NCBI GenBank assembly: GCA_905234005.1
Contig: CAJOFW010000067.1
Span: forward strand, 450-7,481
Reading direction: 5' to 3'
DNA: 7,032 nucleotides
DNA from: an uncultured Oscillospiraceae bacterium
Lineage (GTDB): Bacteria > Bacillota > Clostridia > Oscillospirales > Oscillospiraceae
A program made the translations under genes and the position numbers. Within the stretch, counting starts at the first letter, position 1. Each line of letters starts with the position of its first letter. The notes below the pieces were generated by a model. It did not search any database. It was not told the origin of the DNA and saw nothing but the letters and a program-made list of their open reading frames with translations. Shown here one piece after another: positions 5,042 to 7,032 of the stretch.

Positions 5042-6529
5042 ATGACCCCTACACAGATGAAGCAGGAGCTGAACGCTCTTGCGAAGACGAAGGGCCGCGA
5101 CGGGATGCCGAAGGTGCTGTTCGCCTCGGCCGAGTGCGCGCCGCTTGCGAAGACCGGCGGTCTGGCCGACGTCGTCGGCACGCTGCCGAAATACCTCAAA
5201 AAGCTTGGGTTTGACGCCCGTGTCATCATGCCGTACCACCGCGTCATCAAGGAGAAGTACGGCGATCAGGTCGACTATATGTTCAGCTTCGACATCGGCC
5301 TCGGCTGGCAGCGCACGAAATTCGTCGGCGTCCACAAGCTCGTGCTGGACAAGGTCACGATCTACCTCGTCGAGAACGAGGAATACTTCGGCGGCCCGAT
5401 CTACCTGCCCGACCGTGAGGGCGAGCAGTACACCTACTTCACCCGCGCCGTCCTGTCCATCCTGCCGATGGTCGATTTCATCCCGGACATCATCCACTGC
5501 AACGACTGGCACACCGGCATGCTGCCGTTCCTGCTGAAGACGCAGTACATCGACTCCCCGCTCTCCCACGTCAAGACGCTTCTCACGATCCACAACATCG
5601 CCTACCAGGGCATGTGCAGCTTCGGCTTTGTGCAGGACTTCCTCGGCGTGCCCGACGGGAGCTTCGGCCTCATGGAGCGCTTCGGTCAGGCCAGCTTCCT
5701 GAAGGCCGGCTGCGTCATGGCCGACCTCGTGAACACGGTCAGCCCGTCCTACGCGAAGGAGATCTGCACCCCGGACTACGGCGAGGGTCTTGACGGCGTG
5801 CTCGCCCAGCGCGGCGACGTGTCCGGCATCACGAACGGCATCGACAAGACCGTCTGGAACCCGTCCAAGGACAAGAACATCCCCGTGAACTTCTCGCGCT
5901 CGAAGATGGTCGGCAAGCTCCAGTGCAAGACCGCCCTGCTCGAGGAGCTGGGCCTTGAGATCGTCCCGAACCGCCCGCTCATCGGCATCGTCACCCGCCT
6001 CGCCGAGCAGAAGGGCATCAACCTCATCATCGAGGCGATGGATAAGCTTCTTTGGGAGAACGACTTCGCGTTCGTCCTGCTCGGCAACGGCGACCCGTTC
6101 TACGAGGACTGGTTCCGCGGCCTGCAGGCGCGTCACCCGGGCCGTGTGTGCTCGTGGATCGGCTACTCCGACGGCCTGAGCCACCGCATCTACGCCGGCT
6201 GCGACTTCTTCCTCATGCCGTCGCGCTTCGAGCCGTGCGGCATCTCGCAGCTCATCTCCATGGCCTACGGCACCGTGCCCATCGTGCGCGAGACCGGCGG
6301 TCTGCGCGATACGGTCATCCCGTTCAACGAGTTCACGAACGAGGGCACCGGCTTCTCCTTCACCTTCTACGACGCGGAGGACATGGCCGGCGCGATCCGC
6401 TACGCCCTCGGCACCTACGAGAACAACAAGACCGGCATGAACAAGCTCATCAAAAACGGCATGAGCATCGACTCAAGCTGCGAAAACTGGGCCTACGAAT
6501 ACGCGCAGCTCTACATCAATATGCTGTGA
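5042..6529 (+). CDS. glgA: Glycogen synthase (ADP-glucose:alpha-1,4-glucan glucosyltransferase, GT5)
   Basis: This cytoplasmic retaining glucosyltransferase lengthens alpha-1,4-glucan chains using ADP-glucose for glycogen storage. At 495 residues it is slightly longer than the usual 470-480. It has the GT-B layout. The N-terminal Rossmann domain carries the ADP-glucose loop AKTGGLADVVG (36-46, Lys37), HCNDWHTG (152-159) and HNIAYQG (184-190). The C-terminal domain carries TRLAEQKG (318-325, Arg319 and Lys324 being the phosphate-binding pair), SRFEPCG (394-400) with Glu397 matching catalytic Glu377 of the E. coli enzyme, and RETGGLRDTV (416-425). All key residues are present. An extra 22 residues precede the normal MPKVLFASAE start; the ribosome binding site supports the longer form. 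It has its own promoter and is followed by a strong hairpin, so it looks monocistronic here; glgB, glgC and glgP are not in the window. Confidence 0.97.
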   Translation: MTPTQMKQELNALAKTKGRDGMPKVLFASAECAPLAKTGGLADVVGTLPKYLKKLGFDARVIMPYHRVIKEKYGDQVDYMFSFDIGLGWQRTKFVGVHKLVLDKVTIYLVENEEYFGGPIYLPDREGEQYTYFTRAVLSILPMVDFIPDIIHCNDWHTGMLPFLLKTQYIDSPLSHVKTLLTIHNIAYQGMCSFGFVQDFLGVPDGSFGLMERFGQASFLKAGCVMADLVNTVSPSYAKEICTPDYGEGLDGVLAQRGDVSGITNGIDKTVWNPSKDKNIPVNFSRSKMVGKLQCKTALLEELGLEIVPNRPLIGIVTRLAEQKGINLIIEAMDKLLWENDFAFVLLGNGDPFYEDWFRGLQARHPGRVCSWIGYSDGLSHRIYAGCDFFLMPSRFEPCGISQLISMAYGTVPIVRETGGLRDTVIPFNEFTNEGTGFSFTFYDAEDMAGAIRYALGTYENNKTGMNKLIKNGMSIDSSCENWAYEYAQLYINML

Positions 6530-6583
6530 CCTGATCCGACATATATAATGTCAAAAAACGACGCTCATCCGTTGGGCCACAAA

Positions 6584-6617
6584 ATACGCGGTACCCGTTT
6601 CGGCGGGTACCGCGTAT
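6584..6617. terminator. Strong hairpin after glgA, probably bidirectional
   Basis: A perfect 14-bp stem (6584-6597 with 6604-6617) closes a 6-base loop, tttcgg. On the plus strand it is followed by a weak ggtttatt tail; on the minus strand by TTTTGTGG. It lies 54 bases beyond the glgA stop and 62 bases beyond the stop of the convergent repeat protein, so it can serve both. The rest of the gap, 6530-6679, holds only two minor dyads: gacat/atgtc at 6538-6552 and cggcg/cgccg at 6663-6675. Confidence 0.82.
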
Positions 6618-6679
6618 GGTTTATTGGGTTATGCCCGGATGCGGATGATTATCACCGCAAACCGGCGATTCGCCGCGTC

Positions 6680-7032
6680 TTATCCGTTGTACGCCTCGTA
6701 CAGCGCGGCGTAGTTGCCCGCGAGCTGCTCCTCGGTGGCCAGCTCGCCGACGTTGATCTCGCCGTCGTACAGGCCGTCGATCACGAGCAGCGTGAACGCC
6801 GCGCCGTCCATGTTCTCACCGGCCTGCTCCATCGTGAACGTCATGTCGTCCGCGATGACGAGAGCGCCGTAGGTGCCCGGCACGATATCGCCGGCGGGAG
6901 CCTCGGCGGGGGCGGAAGCGGCGGGAGCGGCGGCGTTGTACGCCTCGTACAGCGCGGCGTAGTTGCCCGCGAGCTGCTCCTCGGTGGCCAGCTCGCCGAC
7001 GTTGATCTCGCCGTCGTACAGGCCGTCGATCA
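6680..7032 (-). CDS. Unrecognised tandem-repeat protein, C-terminal end (5' partial)
   Basis: I do not recognise this family. The frame is open from the window edge, so the start lies beyond 7032; 116 residues and a TAA stop are visible. The visible part is one full 83-residue period plus part of the one before. Each period holds a predicted beta-rich block (VPGTYGALVIADDMTFTMEQ, then a segment running to TLLVIDGLYDGEI), a helical segment (NVGELATEEQLAGNYAALYEAYN) and, between periods, an Ala/Pro/Ser linker of about 17 residues. The composition is acidic and free of cysteine. The last copy ends at EAYNG without a linker or anchor. The Ala/Pro linkers suggest a secreted or surface modular protein, but no signal sequence can be seen, so location is inference. 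A GTG at 6883 is internal and is not a start. Confidence 0.7.
   Translation of the reverse strand, partial: IDGLYDGEINVGELATEEQLAGNYAALYEAYNAAAPAASAPAEAPAGDIVPGTYGALVIADDMTFTMEQAGENMDGAAFTLLVIDGLYDGEINVGELATEEQLAGNYAALYEAYNG
6685..7032 (-). repeat. 249-bp direct tandem repeat in the repeat protein
   Basis: Bases 6685-6783 and 6934-7032 are identical over all 99 bases, offset by 249 bp (83 codons). The second copy runs into the window edge, so the identity may extend further and more copies may follow. Identity at silent positions points to recent duplication or gene conversion. Such arrays are prone to changes in copy number and to assembly collapse. Confidence 0.9.

Noticed and set aside
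5018..6184. Minus-strand open frame of 388 codons antisense to glgA
   Set aside because: glgA is certain from its motifs. The antisense product is an Asp/Val/Ala/Leu-rich shadow, the usual result of GC-rich codon bias.
6544..6549. TATAAT just after the glgA stop, possible promoter
   Set aside because: No -35 lies at a suitable distance and no plus-strand gene follows before the strong hairpin. It is more likely part of an AT-rich trailer with a 5-bp dyad (6538-6552).

Overview
The window looks like a chromosomal segment of a GC-rich, Gram-positive-type anaerobe, probably a clostridial gut bacterium of the Oscillospiraceae or a related group. This rests on strong AGGAGG-type ribosome binding sites, a sortase-type C-terminal anchor on a surface protein, a two-OB-fold SSB-like protein of a kind common in Clostridia, and a stand-alone bacterial glycogen synthase. 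The taxonomic call is inference only; there is no rRNA or other marker in the window.

Layout, left to right. (1) 1-1962, plus strand: the C-terminal 653 residues of a large secreted surface protein, with an acidic heptad-repeat linker, a calcium/carbohydrate-binding beta-helix-like domain (DUF4353/Cthe_2159 type), a low-complexity Ser/Thr/Pro/Gly stalk and a degenerate sorting signal. (2) A strong hairpin at 1972-2009 separates it from convergent minus-strand genes. (3) 2052-3396, minus strand: a compact two-gene restriction-modification unit, a BglII/BstYI-like endonuclease overlapping by 26 bp an MT-A70 family adenine-N6 methyltransferase. It has its own extended -10 promoter and visibly lower GC than its neighbours, so it looks acquired. 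(4) 3511-4170, minus strand: deoC, deoxyribose-phosphate aldolase. (5) 4254-4862, plus strand, divergent from deoC: a two-OB-fold single-stranded-DNA-binding-like protein. (6) 4863-5041: an AT-rich intergenic region with a good sigma-A promoter carrying a 16-bp dyad between its -35 and -10 boxes, followed by (7) glgA, glycogen synthase, 5042-6529. (8) A perfect 14-bp stem hairpin at 6584-6617 ends glgA and probably also the convergent gene. (9) 6680-7032, minus strand: the C-terminal end of an unrecognised protein built of 83-residue tandem repeats, the last two copies being identical at DNA level over all 99 bp that can be compared.

The genes do not form one pathway. deoC (nucleoside catabolism), the OB-fold protein (DNA metabolism) and glgA (carbon storage) are housekeeping-type genes. 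The restriction-modification pair, the anchored glycan-binding protein and the repeat protein are the variable, accessory part. The pair most worth following up is the restriction-modification unit, because it couples a BglII-fold nuclease to an MT-A70 methyltransferase rather than to the N4-cytosine methyltransferase known for BglII itself.
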